In this document: positions 22,791 to 34,560 of the stretch, in pieces
Layout of the letters: every line of letters starts with the position of its first letter
Position numbering within the stretch: position 1 is the stretch's first letter
From: Chondrilla cf. caribensis
Taxonomy: Eukaryota; Porifera; Demospongiae; Chondrillida; Chondrillidae
Reading direction: 5' to 3'
Length of the DNA: 64,000 nt
Assembly: GCA_964020155.1 (NCBI GenBank)
Contig: OZ026551.1
Location: 4,487,374 to 4,551,373, forward strand
Translations under genes and position numbers: made by a program
The notes under the pieces: model-generated
Databases searched by the model: none
What the model was told of the DNA's origin: nothing
What the model saw: the letters and a program-made list of their open reading frames with translations, nothing else

Positions 22791-25700
22791 CACACACACT
22801 CACATCAATAAATGAAGAGTTAATGTAATCACTTCCCTTCTCATCAGTAGTAGTCAGTACCACTCTGGAGTGGTCATCTAGATAGAGTAATGAAACACAC
22901 CAACTTCATCAACATCTTCCACACACACCAGATGTACTAGGTGTACCCTCACAGGTGAATATATTCACATAGCGGTTCTTGTTAGAGTTAGTCTTGGAGA
23001 TTGTATCACTCTGTTCAGGATCGTTTTCAATGGTCTGCATTGGAGCAAGAGCAATAGACAGTGATTCAAGTGGTGTCACCCACTTTATAGATCCTATGGT
23101 CTAATACCCATTTTCATAAAATATCCTACGTACTTCACCTCCATACACACACACATGCATATGTATGTACATGTTTCCCCTCTGGTAACAAATCTGTTTG
23201 AGAAATTTGTGGGAGATTGAGCTCGAGGATCGTTGGATGGTATCGCACTGTACAGAACATTTTAAAAAATACATATCAGTTGACAATCTGCTGTCATTGC
23301 AATACCCTACAAATCTTTATAAAAATCTCTGCAGAGAACACTGCAAAGGAGGTAGTGTATAACTCAACATAGAGAATCTGCTAGTATAGGATTACTGAAC
23401 AAAGGCACATTAGTATAAAATCCACATAATTCTCAATTTGCCTTGGAAATATTGAAATGGAGTGTGAGAGTCGTTAGCATCGCAAAAGGGTGATGAAGTG
23501 AGCTGCCGTAACGTTTTAATGATAATTAATATCAACAATTGATCAATTGTCATTAATTGAATAGTCAAATGGTCATTGAAGGACAATTTGAATGGAAAAG
23601 GTGCTGCAGAGAGCATTGGTCATTCATAGGCTGCAGAGGACACTGACATCAACCACTTTGGTGCAGTGGGGAACATTGCTTTCACCTTCGGATTTCAGTT
23701 ATTGTAACAACAGGTGTTTTAGCTACTGCAACAACAGGTGCGTTGCATCATGCAGTGCAGACATACCCATATAAGGAGTTGTTTAAGTATGCGAGAAGAA
23801 TTCAAAATCCAGAAGCAAGTTTACATTTTCGATCACCAAGTGGGAAATTGGAAACAATAACAAGCGTAAAGTTATTCACAACAACAGAAATATGGAAGAA
23901 GCAACTATGTGGAGGCTCCATAAACAACATGTGGTCAGTGAGTTGCTATGTAAGTTGTGACAATGCCAATGTGTAACTGGTGACTACAACAAACATTTGA
24001 ACAAAAACAGTCTAGCACCTTGGCTGCCATAGCAACAGATGTACAGCATAAAATGCCGAAGCTTCCGTACAAACAAATCACCATCCAAGCTAGCAGCAGA
24101 CAGACACTACACTTACTTTGTACTCATCCTCAAACCCACTATCCCTGTTGCCATGGAGATACTTGGTGATCTCAACTAGTTTTTGCTTCGGAATACATCT
24201 CATGGCTGGTGTGTATACAAAATCTAGACAATAGTGAAGTTGCAACGGATCAATGTACAGTGTTCAATGTACAGTGTTCAATATATAGTGCTCAATGTAC
24301 AGTGTTCAATGTGCAGTGTTCGCTGTACAGTGTTCAATGTACAGTGCTCAATGTACAGTCTGTGATGTACAGTGTTCACTGCACATGCACATAACAAATG
24401 ACCTGTATAAACTTTACAACATGAATATTGCTACATTAAAGACCACTTGAGATCTGCTTCACCTTCTGTATCTGTTTTGTTTGACTTGCTCCTATCATCT
24501 CCATCGCCCCTGAAACTCCTGGTCTTCTTGAATGTGACCCTGTACGATTTCGTGGACTCTTTCTTGGATCTTGCTCAAACGGAAGAAGTAGAAATATCAC
24601 TTCTCGTGAAGTATTAAATAAGATTGACCTAATGCATGCGCAGGGGATACACACAGTCAAACCAGGCCAACGTAGCGGTATGTACCACGTGTGTTTGCGC
24701 ATGCGCACTACAGTAGTGGCGATACGCGGTCCTGGAATCGGCTGTCGCGTCGTAGAACAGAAGCGAAATTCAGAAAGAAGAAGACTCTGATCAGAAGAGA
24801 TTGAAAAGAATGTAAACAGAGCTTGAAATGGAAGCTACCGGAGAAAAAAACGCACGTCCTTTTTGGACTGGTGTTTGGCCACAAGAAGAGGACCAAGAGC
24901 ACGTGCACAAACCGAGTAATAACAATTGATTCGTATATGTATCTCAACCTACATCTGTAGTGTAGGCGTGTTCACACTCGGAGTGTTTTACTGTTCATTG
25001 TTTAGCTAACTCCTGTTTGGTCCTAATTTCCCATCACGTGCGGAATTTCCACTTGTACATGCCTTTAACATGAAACTGTACACATAGTATCGCCGTTTGG
25101 TGTTGGTCCAACAGGTTCACTTTAGTAAACAGTCTCTACTAAGTAAACCTGATTTCGATGGTATGTAGCGTGTACAATTCCTCTATTCAATGGAAATGTC
25201 AATAAACATGTACATGGTGTTCTACACCAGCTAGCTAATTGATACCTATATACTTGTTGTTGAATGCCGACAGGCTGATTGCAGTATAAGTGTACTATTA
25301 CAATGAGCTTTACGTCGCATTTAATTTAATGCAGTTATAATCAATTTATGCCGTCTAAAGATACTAACATGTTACAGTGTTATACGTAATGAATTACTAT
25401 TACTCTAATTAGTATATAGTATTAAATGAGATGTTCATTTTCAGTTTAATACACTTTGTACTATAATTGTAGTTTATACTGTTTGGTGATAGAATATTAC
25501 TTTGTAGTGTATTTTTTCACAAACGTGCACCAAGTAGTGGATTGAAATGGTGGTGGAATGGAGCATCATTATTATGTCACCTATATAATATGCACGCATT
25601 CATTATATATACATAATCTATGTAGATTCTCACCTTTGACATAGTACACACATCAAAATACTCAAGGTGAACGTGATTGCTAGGAAGACCACAATGCCAA

Positions 25701-28700
25701 CTGCTATGGGTACAATGATGGTAGCAGTAGAATCTTGTATATGTACTTTTGGTCTTAATTCAACTGTAGAGATAAAACGTTGAACATAGAAACAATGACA
25801 ATTTGTAGTGTATATGTATTAGTTATACACCGAAGCGCCATAGTATAAGTGATATATACTCAGCCCTGGGCGTTTGCATTTCGGCGCGAACTTCTATAGT
25901 ACTTACGTATAGTGAGGATGGCCCAGCCTGGTTGCTTTTGTTTGTGCAAGACCGATTTTGTCGACTGCTTGTGCCCAGATTATTATAAATGTCTGAAATG
26001 TAAGGAGAATTGTGTACCTCCTAAGAAGAAGAAACATCTTAGCCTAGAGAGATCGAAAGGGAAGGAATGTCGCATGCACCCTAGTGGACGAAAAGGAGAA
26101 TGACCCCCGCTTTCATTTCTTATATGAAGACGAGTTTGTTAAGCTAAAAGTAGGATTCAAACCTGCCAACACAGAAAAATGTACTAAATGGGCTATTAAT
26201 AATTTCACATCGTGGAAAATAGCTCACGAAAGAGCAGGAAAGGCAACGTGTCCAGACGATCTTCTCCACTCGACTGATCTTTATCTATTATGCGATTGGC
26301 TGTCTCGATTTGTTGCTGAAACTAGGACTACTCAAGGGAAGCCTTACCCTCCTTCCACTCTGTATCAACTGTTGATACAGAGTGGAAGGAGGGTAAGGCT
26401 TCCCTTGTTGAGGCACATGCGTGACCAAAATTCGGAAGCTCCTAATTTCTAGGACAAAACCGATCTCCGATTCAAGCCTCTCCACAAATCCCTGGACAGC
26501 CTTTTTGTGATCTACGCACTAAGAATATTGGAACGAGTGTCAAGCACGTTGTGTTTACATAACCTGCTGCATTAATTTTGTTATTGCAACTAATTATAGT
26601 AATTAGAAAGTGGTTATGAATATCGTTGAACCAGACCATATTTAGAAAAAGTATATAAGAGCCTGGGCCTCCTATAATAGTTATACCCCAGTGTAAGAAG
26701 CCAATTTGCCTCTTATAATAGTTATACCCCGGTTACGTAATTTAAATTCTCACGGTTACCCTGGCAACTGAGTATATGCAATGTTATATTATTTTGCACA
26801 AGAATTTCATTCTCCTGGGCTATCCTACAGCACATGCATGGCCAGGGTTAAACAGTATAATTGAAATTGTCATGTCTTACGATATTATTATAATCTATAC
26901 AGCCTTTCTGACAGTGTACATGTGCTACTGAATGCGGTGAGTATAATAGTATGGTGTTTTTCAATTGTCAATGAATATCATGGGTACGGTGGTATGCTAT
27001 TATAGTGATTTTTAATAAGGCACAATCATTATAGTCTAGCAATTCATACCATCAGCTTTTTGACCTGCATTGCTTCCATTCCCGGTTGTAACTGAAACTG
27101 TAAACAGATATGACACCTGAAGGTCTAGTCCTCGAATGATAATTGCCACTCTTGAATTTGTGGTGTTGACACTTCCTGAAAAGCGACCATCCTCTGATGT
27201 GTAGGAGACAATGTAAAAGGGAAATCCCCTGGCTTCCCTGTACGATAATGGTTTCCAGGAGACATTTACTGTTTGATCACTCTCTTGGATCATGATAACA
27301 ATGTCACTGACAGGTTTCATTGGGACTGAATAAATGAATGGATTATATGATTCAGAAGTACATAACAGAATGTGAGCGACACTGTAATGAATGATAATGA
27401 TATCCACTAGATCAAAGCACATCCTCACCTCCTTCCAAAGTAAAGAATACAACAGAAGATGGTTCACCTTCTCCAACTGAGGTCCTTGCTGAGACTGTAG
27501 CCTTATATGGAATGAACGGATCTGTAACGTCATAATGTTAGGTTTATTCACATTATCATATAATATGCTATGTGATCATGGTGTACACTAACTGAGATTC
27601 ACGAGTTTGCTAGTAGTAGTATTCTCCATCTTGAGTTTGGTGAAATTTCCTTCCAATTCTTCGTATCTGACACTGTAGCCCACTATCTTTCCATTTGAAT
27701 TATCAGGTTTTCCCCAGTAGACACAGACACTTGTATTAGAAGTTACATTGTATCTCGGACACATTACTGGTCCTGGAACTGGAGAGTGGCATACAAGAAG
27801 ATATGTAAATATACGTAGTGGACATTCTCTCGTGTATGTGTTTTTTATAACTGTCATTTTAACAAACAGACACCTGTCATTGATCAAAGAAAGTTGTTCT
27901 CAATCTTAGTCTAATCAGTTCATTGCATGTTAGCTTAATTATACTCACCATCTTCCAATGTTTTAAACTGAATTGGACTAGGTGTAAACAGTCCTGTTCC
28001 ATTCACAGTAGCAGCTGCCACTCTCCACTTGTAGGTTGTGTGAGGAGTGAGGTTGGTGAGGTTGTAACTGATACTAGCAGGAGAACTGAAGTTGTAGGTT
28101 GGGAGTTCATGAGTGATGTTCCACTTGTCGTCCTCCGTCTGTTCTAGTTCGATAATGTACTTCTGGATCACTCCATTTCTACCAGTTTCCTCTGGAATAT
28201 TCCACTGTAGAATACACCATTGACGTCCAGGATTAGCACATCTCATAGTTGGTTGGGACGAAGGCTCTATAAAGTTACAAACAGTGAATGCTTAGAGAGA
28301 ATAAATGATATTCTGTACTTTCTGGTACACATGTCCCTACTACCAACTCAAGGTACTCTTTACACTACACAGGTCCACACCACCAACTCACTGTCACTGT
28401 AGGTCCTAGCTGTACTAGTCACAGGTACACTCAGTCCTCCCTTATTACCAGCTTGTACTGATATGGTGTACTCTTCATATGGATGAAGACCAGTGAGGGT
28501 CAGGGTAGTGTCTGAAGTAGATCTACTCATTCCAGTGTAGTTTACATGGTAGGTGAGAGGTAACTGGTCACTCTTCATGATCAGAGGTGGACTCCATTGT
28601 ACATTGATAGATGTTGAGGAGAGGGGGGTTGGTGTGACCATAATTGGAACTATAATTTTTATTAAAATTTCATTTTATGTTATAATATATGTCTATATAT

Positions 28701-29096
28701 TTTTCCGTAAGTGGACAATTACATACCATTTGGTGTGGTGTATCCTACCTCTTCAGAGCTGTTGACAGATCTCAGACTGTTTCTAGCAGAAACAATGACC
28801 TTGTAAGCAGTGTTGGAGTCCAGACCAGTGATATTGTATGACAATGATGTAGTTGTGACAGTGGACACATCAGAAGGTGTGCTGTTCTTCCAGTAGTACA
28901 GGGTGAAGTTGTCTCCTCCAATGCTGGTCCATTGTAGGTATAAACTGGTAGTGGTAGCTGACCATGAACTCTTTCGTACAACTGGTATAGAAGGCACTAT
29001 AAAATTTGAAAGGCAATATATCAATGTTAAGTTGCATAACAATGTATCATTATATTTTTTAATAATTAATCTTGTCAATTATGATAAAGTATGCAC

Positions 29097-29153
<57 letters not shown>

Positions 29154-31324
29154 TTGGATGGACACAATGTACTCAATATTAATGCAAGCAATGTGTCTTT
29201 ATACTAACTGTGAGAGTAGTGGGAACTAATAAAAAATCTTTGTTGTTGTGAATGTCACAAATTATGATAAGAAACTTAATGTGTTGTCAATATAAAGAGC
29301 TCAACACACCATTGAATGTTGTGACGTTTGTTGTCTCATAGCTGTCTGGTCCCACTCCCAGTTCAGTTTTAGCTGCTACTCTCACTTGGTACTGTGTACC
29401 AACCTGTAGATTGCTGACAATAGTGCTAGTTGCTGATCCACCAGGATCACTGGCATTCATGTAATTCCCACTGCCTCTTATTCTGTACTGAATAGAGTAT
29501 CCAGTGAGGGAGGACCCAGTGGGAGGGGTGGGTGGAGTCCAGGACACTGCAACTTTTCCTTGGTCAGTCTGTGGGGAGGCACTTACAGTAGGAGGGGGTT
29601 GAGCATCTATAAAATGGTGAGATTCAGAATGACATTGTGCATTGTATAATGTACAGTAATTTAAATTGAAAATAGTTAACTTACTGTATATTATAATAAC
29701 ATGCTAACATTTTCAAGTGTATCATGCTATGTAGAATTGTATACATGAATTTATGTTATAGTCGAGTAGGTATAAATTTTAAAAATGTTTAATATGTAAG
29801 CTATATAATATATTTCATGATATATTATATATAGTATTGGAAATGTACTTGACGACATGTATAAAGGTTCATTCTATATTAATGGATATTATCAGTAGCA
29901 TAGAACCTACATCCATATGTGGTATTCCTGACAATCCCACTGTAGTTTCCTGTTCCTAGTTCATTGACAGAAGCAATCCTCACACTGTATTGTGTGGACA
30001 GGACCAGACCAGTGATATCTGATGAAGTGGTGTGTCCTCTATTGACTGTCTTATTAGAGTAAGTCATTTCGAATTCGTTGGACCTTTTGTATTGTATGGA
30101 ATAACTGGTGATGGTGGATCCACCACTGACAGTTGGTCTGGTCCATGTTACCCTCAGAGTACCTTCTGATGGAGTAGGATCAACTGATACACTCTCAGGA
30201 ACTGGAGCCACTACGTATGTGGAAAAGACAATATGCTTGAGGAGTAGATATAATTCCACAATGTAGATGACTTTGTGTGAGCAGTGTAGACTTATGCATG
30301 CATCTCTTTGTGCCATTTCAACTCACCATAGATAAGTGCACTCTCTCTATCACTGAAGGGTCCTTCCAGTTGTCCACTAGTTGCTACAGCAGAAACCCAA
30401 ATGTAGTAGGTTGTACCAGTTTGGAGACCATGTGATGAGGTCAGAGTAAGTGAGGTACCAGTAATATTCTGAACAGAGGAGGCACTACCAGGTGGAGGTT
30501 GGGTACTAGTGCTGTATGACACAGTATAGGTTACATTTGTTGTACTGTTAACTGCTGTCCAGGACACACTGATCATTGGAGAACTAGTACTACCAGACAC
30601 CATCACAGTGACACCTTCTACCTTGGGTGGGGTGCCTGGAGAGGTGGAATGATTTGAGAATATGTGTACCATGTGCTGTCCTGGTGGTGCATTTTATAGT
30701 AAGATATTTCTTATGCTATGCCATACCTATATAAATGGATACAGAAACAACTTGGGGAGGAGGGGCATTCATTAAGGTGACATTGCAATCATATCTTCCT
30801 GCTTGTGAATGCTGATAACTTCTAAATGTTAGAATTTTGACATATCTCCTTTCAGGAGCATTCATTACATACACATCTTCACCAGTAGATTCATTAGTTG
30901 GCCGTAGCCAAGTGTTGTTAGGATCATACCACCTTCTATTATTTGATTCATCTTCTTCAGTCCAGCACCAGACTTCCAGTGGTGCTCCAAGTTGTGGGTA
31001 CACATCAGTACCAGTTGCATCAGAACCAGTGTTGTTCACCAGAAGACGTGGTACAGACGACACAAGGGACACTGTGAAAGACAATGACACAAATGCCCAT
31101 AAAATGACATTTTGAAGTTTAATCTCCACCTTCTACTAGGAGTAGCATACTGAATAATAATCAATATTGTTAATTGTTTATATAATAGACCAGGGGAGCT
31201 TTCTTGTATAAAACTTAAGTTTTGGGAGAGATTTAATACCCTTTATAACTCATAGATATAAAGTACTAATAATACCTTCGCCCAGTAGGAAGACAAATAG
31301 AAGATAGATGACCTTTCCATCCAT
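15478..31324 (-). CDS. Receptor-type tyrosine phosphatase B (Ig-like, 8 FN3, TM, D1, D2)
   Basis: Complete type I receptor with tandem PTP domains. Exons in transcript order: signal peptide 31324-31276 (starts MDGKVIYLL); Ig-like 31071-30727; FN3-1 to -6 at 30635-30327, 30210-29911, 29606-29310, 28996-28727, 28649-28392 and 28266-27949; FN3-7 split over 27778-27593 and 27521-27429; FN3-8 27325-27050; TM 25763-25634; juxtamembrane 24569-24463; D1 at 24223-24117, 23034-22953, 22877-22804, 22593-22557, 22294-22197, 21770-21617, 21260-21110, 20637-20502 and 20251-20102; D2 at about 19520-19417, 19387-19325, 19186-19141, 18727-18593, 17742-17611, 16574-16426, 15809-15674 and 15558-15478 (TGA). Through D1 there are 1309 codons in frame; the best D2 solution gives about 1590 aa in total. 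D1 has WPDHGVP and [10 protein letters not shown] and should be active; D2 is degenerate. The 3' neighbour, gene A, is a tandem paralogue. The 21617 donor and the first D2 junctions are uncertain. Confidence 0.88.
15605..15669. repeat. (CA)n microsatellite
   Basis: CA run in the penultimate intron of gene B, four bases from the donor of exon 15809-15674. Confidence 0.95.
18524..18580. repeat. (CA/CG)n microsatellite
   Basis: CACG-interrupted CA run just downstream (gene sense) of D2 exon 18727-18593. Confidence 0.9.
18911..19000. mobile_element. 90-bp TIR element, single-copy form of the left-edge repeat
   Basis: Begins CAGTCAGACCTCTTCACAAC and ends GAAGAGATCTCACTG, an inverted pair. It sits in the D2 intron of gene B at the place equivalent to 1-382 in gene A, where its left half is tandemly amplified. 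Confidence 0.75.
19700..20100. repeat. CA-rich imperfect repeat tract (gene B)
   Basis: Counterpart of 1095-1570 in gene A, in the D1-D2 intron. Low complexity, with repeated CCTCAAGTACA blocks; ORFs here are artefacts. Confidence 0.65.
20340..20475. repeat. (CA)n microsatellite
   Basis: Long CA run with CAAA interruptions, directly downstream of the donor of P-loop exon 20637-20502. Confidence 0.95.
20750..21105. repeat. About 32-bp minisatellite (gene B)
   Basis: Tandem CACTTGACACACCCACTCAC-type units in the intron after the WPD exon, matching 2200-3115 in gene A but without the MITE insertion. Confidence 0.8.
21451..21593. mobile_element. MITE in gene B intron
   Basis: The left end CACCAAATTCTCATTAATCC and the right end GGATTAACAAGAATTCACCG are inverted copies. 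It is about 143 bp with no ORF, and orthologous to 3435-3589. Confidence 0.7.
22366..22462. mobile_element. Pogo-like MITE in gene B intron
   Basis: Begins CAGTGAACAT and ends ATATCCACTG; counterpart of 4381-4480 in gene A. TA flanks the left side; the right side has changed to CA. Confidence 0.6.
22689..22799. repeat. (CA)n microsatellite
   Basis: CA run with CG interruptions beside the donor of exon 22877-22804, at the site where gene A has CA runs plus two tail-exon copies. Confidence 0.95.
24686..24707. promoter_or_regulatory. E-box plus NRF1-like site upstream of cytoplasmic exons of gene B
   Basis: CACGTG (24686-24691) and TGCGCATGCGCA (24696-24707) are in the same order and intron as in gene A, about 130 bp upstream (gene sense) of exon 24569-24463. 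The surrounding intron is more diverged than the site. Possible internal promoter. Gene B lacks the in-frame ATG seen in gene A, having a TGA instead. Confidence 0.5.
25912..26570 (+). pseudogene. Crypton-type tyrosine recombinase relic (DUF3504-like N-terminal region)
   Basis: Lies in the TM-proximal intron of gene B, on the opposite strand. A first frame (25912-26103) is Cys/Lys-rich. A second (26084-26452) has [33 protein letters not shown] and [10 protein letters not shown], the pattern I recognise from Crypton-derived proteins and their domesticated relatives. It is broken by an inverted duplication after TLYQLL, an in-frame TAG after SEAPNF, and a frameshift in the following [15 protein letters not shown] stretch. 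The catalytic C-terminal half is absent. It is not a functional gene. Confidence 0.65.
26333..26407. repeat. Perfect 75-bp palindrome
   Basis: Two 37-nt arms (26333-26369 and 26371-26407) are exact reverse complements around a single T. The left arm starts CAAGGGAAGCC and the right arm ends GGCTTCCCTTG. It lies inside the Crypton-like relic and interrupts its conserved block. Confidence 0.9.
29093..29151. repeat. (CA)n microsatellite
   Basis: CA run in the FN3-3/FN3-4 intron of gene B. Confidence 0.95.
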
Positions 31325-32825
31325 TCTGTACTAAAAGACACGTTCCTATATATCAGAAATACAGCCTTTCTATATTCCACAGCATATCATCTGTACTCAG
31401 ACTTTGTTGTCACAGTGAGGTTCTATACAATGTACGGAACTACTACAGCATTTTTTATACCTTCGGTAACATTGTGATAGAATTCTTTTTCAGTTTCACA
31501 AAGTCAATGATACACACCAAGCCCTATTAGGATCATAATTTCCTAGTGTATGCGAGGTTGGTTGTTTCTGTATATTATGCATTTTCTGTGTTTGACAGAG
31601 TCTGATCATGGTTGCCAATGCTCATAAATGGGTGAAGGTGTCAGAGGAAATTTTTACTAACTTAATTTTCTGGCAATGTCAATTTTGTAGTCAAAAGGAT
31701 CAGTTTTGAAACCACTCACACAAACTCCCCAGTGTCCAGATATATACAGAACACAATTATGCATCTATATTTTGTATGTATATTCCAATGAATGTGCTAT
31801 GTAGACCTCCTGGTGACCAGACAAGTAGTTTTACATTGTCTGGTTGGTCACCATGGCCTGCCTGGTATTCATATATGTAATGTAATAACAAAAGTTGATA
31901 CTGATACATGGGCACTCTCCCAGATATACCACAGGCCACGTGGTAACCATCAAGATAATTTCAATTTTGTTGCTGGTCACTAGAACCTCTCCAATGTCCG
32001 TGTGACATACCATGATAACACAAATATTGGAGCTTCTGCCAACCTGGTAGTGACGAAAAAGTTGAGTTTCCCACCTTCCTGGAACATATAGTATTTTTAT
32101 TATTACCATGCATATGGAGGGAAATTCTCATGTTCGAAATTTTCGTGATTTCATGCTTAAGCAATCTTTTTGCAATATAAATTTGTGTTTTGATATTTTT
32201 AATTGTAAGGATTTCATTTTGTCACAGAGTTTTGTCACCTCTCCCGCTCACCCAACCTCCCTGAAATTGTCATGCAGTGTCCACATACAACAAACAAAAG
32301 TACATATTATAATACTTTTGTATATATTACATTTATTATAATATATTATTATATTTTTGTTCTGAGGATTCCAGTATCAATGTCGGTTTTCGGATTAGGC
32401 ATTTGTCAGATTAGGCAGGTCATTTTGTATTGAACAGTTTAAGCATTTGTCAGTTTAGAGAGGTGTCGGATTGGACAGGTTCTACTGTATATATAATTAC
32501 ATTCCAATGGTAGTGTTGTATATAGTCCTCATGCTGACCAGCCCAAAACATATGCATTGACACTATGTTGTGTTGCAATTGCCAATGATCACACTCTCCA
32601 CATTGTCCATATGACATAATGTAACAATCCATATATTATATACTTATATATTGTATGCATATTTTTGTGGAGGTGCTGTGGACCCAAGGTACACATTTCA
32701 TCTATAGTCACCATGGCCATCCAAGTTTCCTTGAAACACAAAATTAATAATGATGTAACTTACAAGTTGCACGGATACCAGATGTGCACTAATTAGAGCA
32801 CAAATTTTATATTAACTACGTATAT
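31325..32825. other. Divergent spacer between gene B and plus-strand receptors
   Basis: About 31490-31740 is the duplicated 5' flank shared with genes A and C. The rest is AT-rich, with short inverted repeats (for example CTGGTGACCAGACAA near 31810 and its partner near 31845) and a fragment resembling the GGATTAGGCA-type MITE near 32390-32490. No gene is visible. Confidence 0.6.
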
Positions 32826-32840
32826 ACCGGATGTGACGTT
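32826..32840 (+). promoter_or_regulatory. ETS/CRE-like promoter element upstream of C0
   Basis: ACCGGATGTGACGTT, about 105 bp before the ATG at 32945. This block and the following sequence (including GCGCGAAAGAATAG close to the ATG) recur upstream of the other signal-peptide exons at 36822, 46422, 52414 and 60084, and at the relic 53331. Confidence 0.55.
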
Positions 32841-33214
32841 CTCTTCTGTCAAAAGGGTTGGTCCAGGAGTATTTGGCTGGGAAATTTTAACAAGTGTTGT
32901 TACATTTTAAGCGCGAAAGAATAGTTTCAGACACCACTGAAAGAATGGCAACTTTTTGTATCCTTCTCGCTGTAATTCTAACAATTAAAGGTAAAGTTTG
33001 CAATTGTGATGGCATGGTGATCGATTTTGGTATAGCTACTTTGTTGGTGTGTTACTGTTATACCAATCATGGATTTAATTGTCGGTGTTAACTAATAGTC
33101 TAATATGCATCAATTGAAAGTGATTTTATACTAGTCTTAATAACAGTATCTAGTCCGCATAAAGTTTTAAAGTGTATTTAAAATCGTATTAATTTTATAG
33201 CTATAGCTATATCT

Positions 33215-33240
33215 TTTTGCTGGAATTCTAGCGATAAAAG
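33215..33240 (+). pseudogene. Signal-peptide exon relic
   Basis: Contains GGAATTCTAGCGATAAAAG followed by GTGAAG, the 3' end and donor of the signal-peptide exon, without its ATG. A second relic of the same kind is at about 37085-37111. Confidence 0.6.
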
Positions 33241-33294
33241 GTGAAGTTTGCAGTGATTGCATGGTGGTTTTGGTATAGAGTATTGTCGGGATCA

Positions 33295-34560
33295 CTAAGT
33301 GACGTGGATATTGTCTACAAAATGTGTGGGTTTCAGCTGGAAATAATAATTCTCTCAGATGTACGCATACTTTAAGTGTTTTTTTACTATTATGATGTAA
33401 TTACTAACCACAGAAATGTATAAATGAAGAAATAAATTATAGTGAACATAACTGTATGTGAAATTGATTTTTGTGCAATGTGAGGCAGTAGATAGATTAA
33501 CAATGCATTCATTGGTAAGTTGGATGATAACAAGGACTAGATATTAACGGTTAGTAAACATTTAGAGATGGCCTCCACTAACAATCATGTCAATGGGGGT
33601 ATCAGCCAAATTTATCCTTGTGGGTCTGTGAGTAGATGATCTGGCACCTCTCAGGCAAAGCTCAGCGGAGTTAATTAGGGAGAATGCCAATTCGCATCGG
33701 ATCTTTTTCATTGTGTGTATTGTATGATTATGTGTACTGTATGATGATAAACATCTTTCACTGATCATGGATGCAAGTCTCTGAAGGTCCTATTCCACCT
33801 GCATTAATAATAATTATAGCATGAGAACATTGGGTAAATGAACATAGATATAAACAGCTACACAATCTATCATGATATGCAGGGTTTTAATGTGCTGTCC
33901 AGAAATAGCCTCTGCATCCAGTAATTATCACCTAGGGGATCTATATACGTATAATGCTTTGTAACTCCATGACAAAGAGATGCCAGGAGTTCTTTTGGAA
34001 TATGATGGCTGATAGAACATTATCACCTTTACCTAAGGCAGAAAGAATTTTCAGGGTAGGTTTCTTTCATTAATTCCTTAATCAAGGAGCGATTACTTAG
34101 GTGTCCCGTAATACCTGATATTACTTTGCTTGTGTAATACTGCAATTATAATTATTATATATACCAACCATGGTGTTTTGATTATCGATATTAACTAATA
34201 GTCTAAGACGACGTTATTAACAATGATTTTGCTTAAATATTAATGTCATTTGTAGTTCGCTTGAAGTTTTTTACAGGTATATTCAAATACAGTAATAACA
34301 GTAAATAATAGAGATTGTCAATGCTTCTGCATATGGATGTAGTTTCAATGCAGTTGCATATTTCATATATTACGTATGTTAATACCTCATATGCATGTAC
34401 ACTAAGTTTACTGGATTATGAGTAAGCTATATATTATCACCTATTTAATGTATGTAATTATTTCTCAATGCACCATGTCCATATACATATGTACAACTCT
34501 TGACATCTGAATCAATTAACATGCTGAATATATCTCGCTAGTTGTATTTTTGATATTATA
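33295..34560. other. C0 intron, no clear gene
   Basis: AT-rich sequence. The minus-strand open stretch at 33562-33768 has a coding-like composition (Arg and Leu rich) and may be a transposase fragment, but I cannot assign it. Confidence 0.35.

Larger units (their letters stand above)
20102..24223 (-). other. PTP D1 catalytic exons of gene B
   Basis: Same exon structure as gene A D1. Motifs in order: RGFEDEYK-type N-terminus (24223-24117, here with DSGFEDEYK), KNRY (23034-22953), SRVVL and NSSFID (22877-22804), AYIAAQG (22593-22557), FWQMIWD (22294-22197), [10 protein letters not shown] and HC (21260-21110), SAGVGRTG and MVQT (20637-20502), EQYAF (20251-20102). All catalytic residues are present. 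Confidence 0.88.

Noticed and set aside
24209..24394. Cys/Gln/Tyr-rich ORF from repeated TGTACAGTGTTCAA
   Set aside because: A short tandem repeat in the intron after the D1 N-terminal exon; a shorter version is in A near 6770-6820. No coding signal.
33562..33768. Minus-strand ORF as a piggyBac-like transposase exon
   Set aside because: The composition is coding-like, but I could not match any catalytic motif, and it has no flanking TIRs. Left unassigned.
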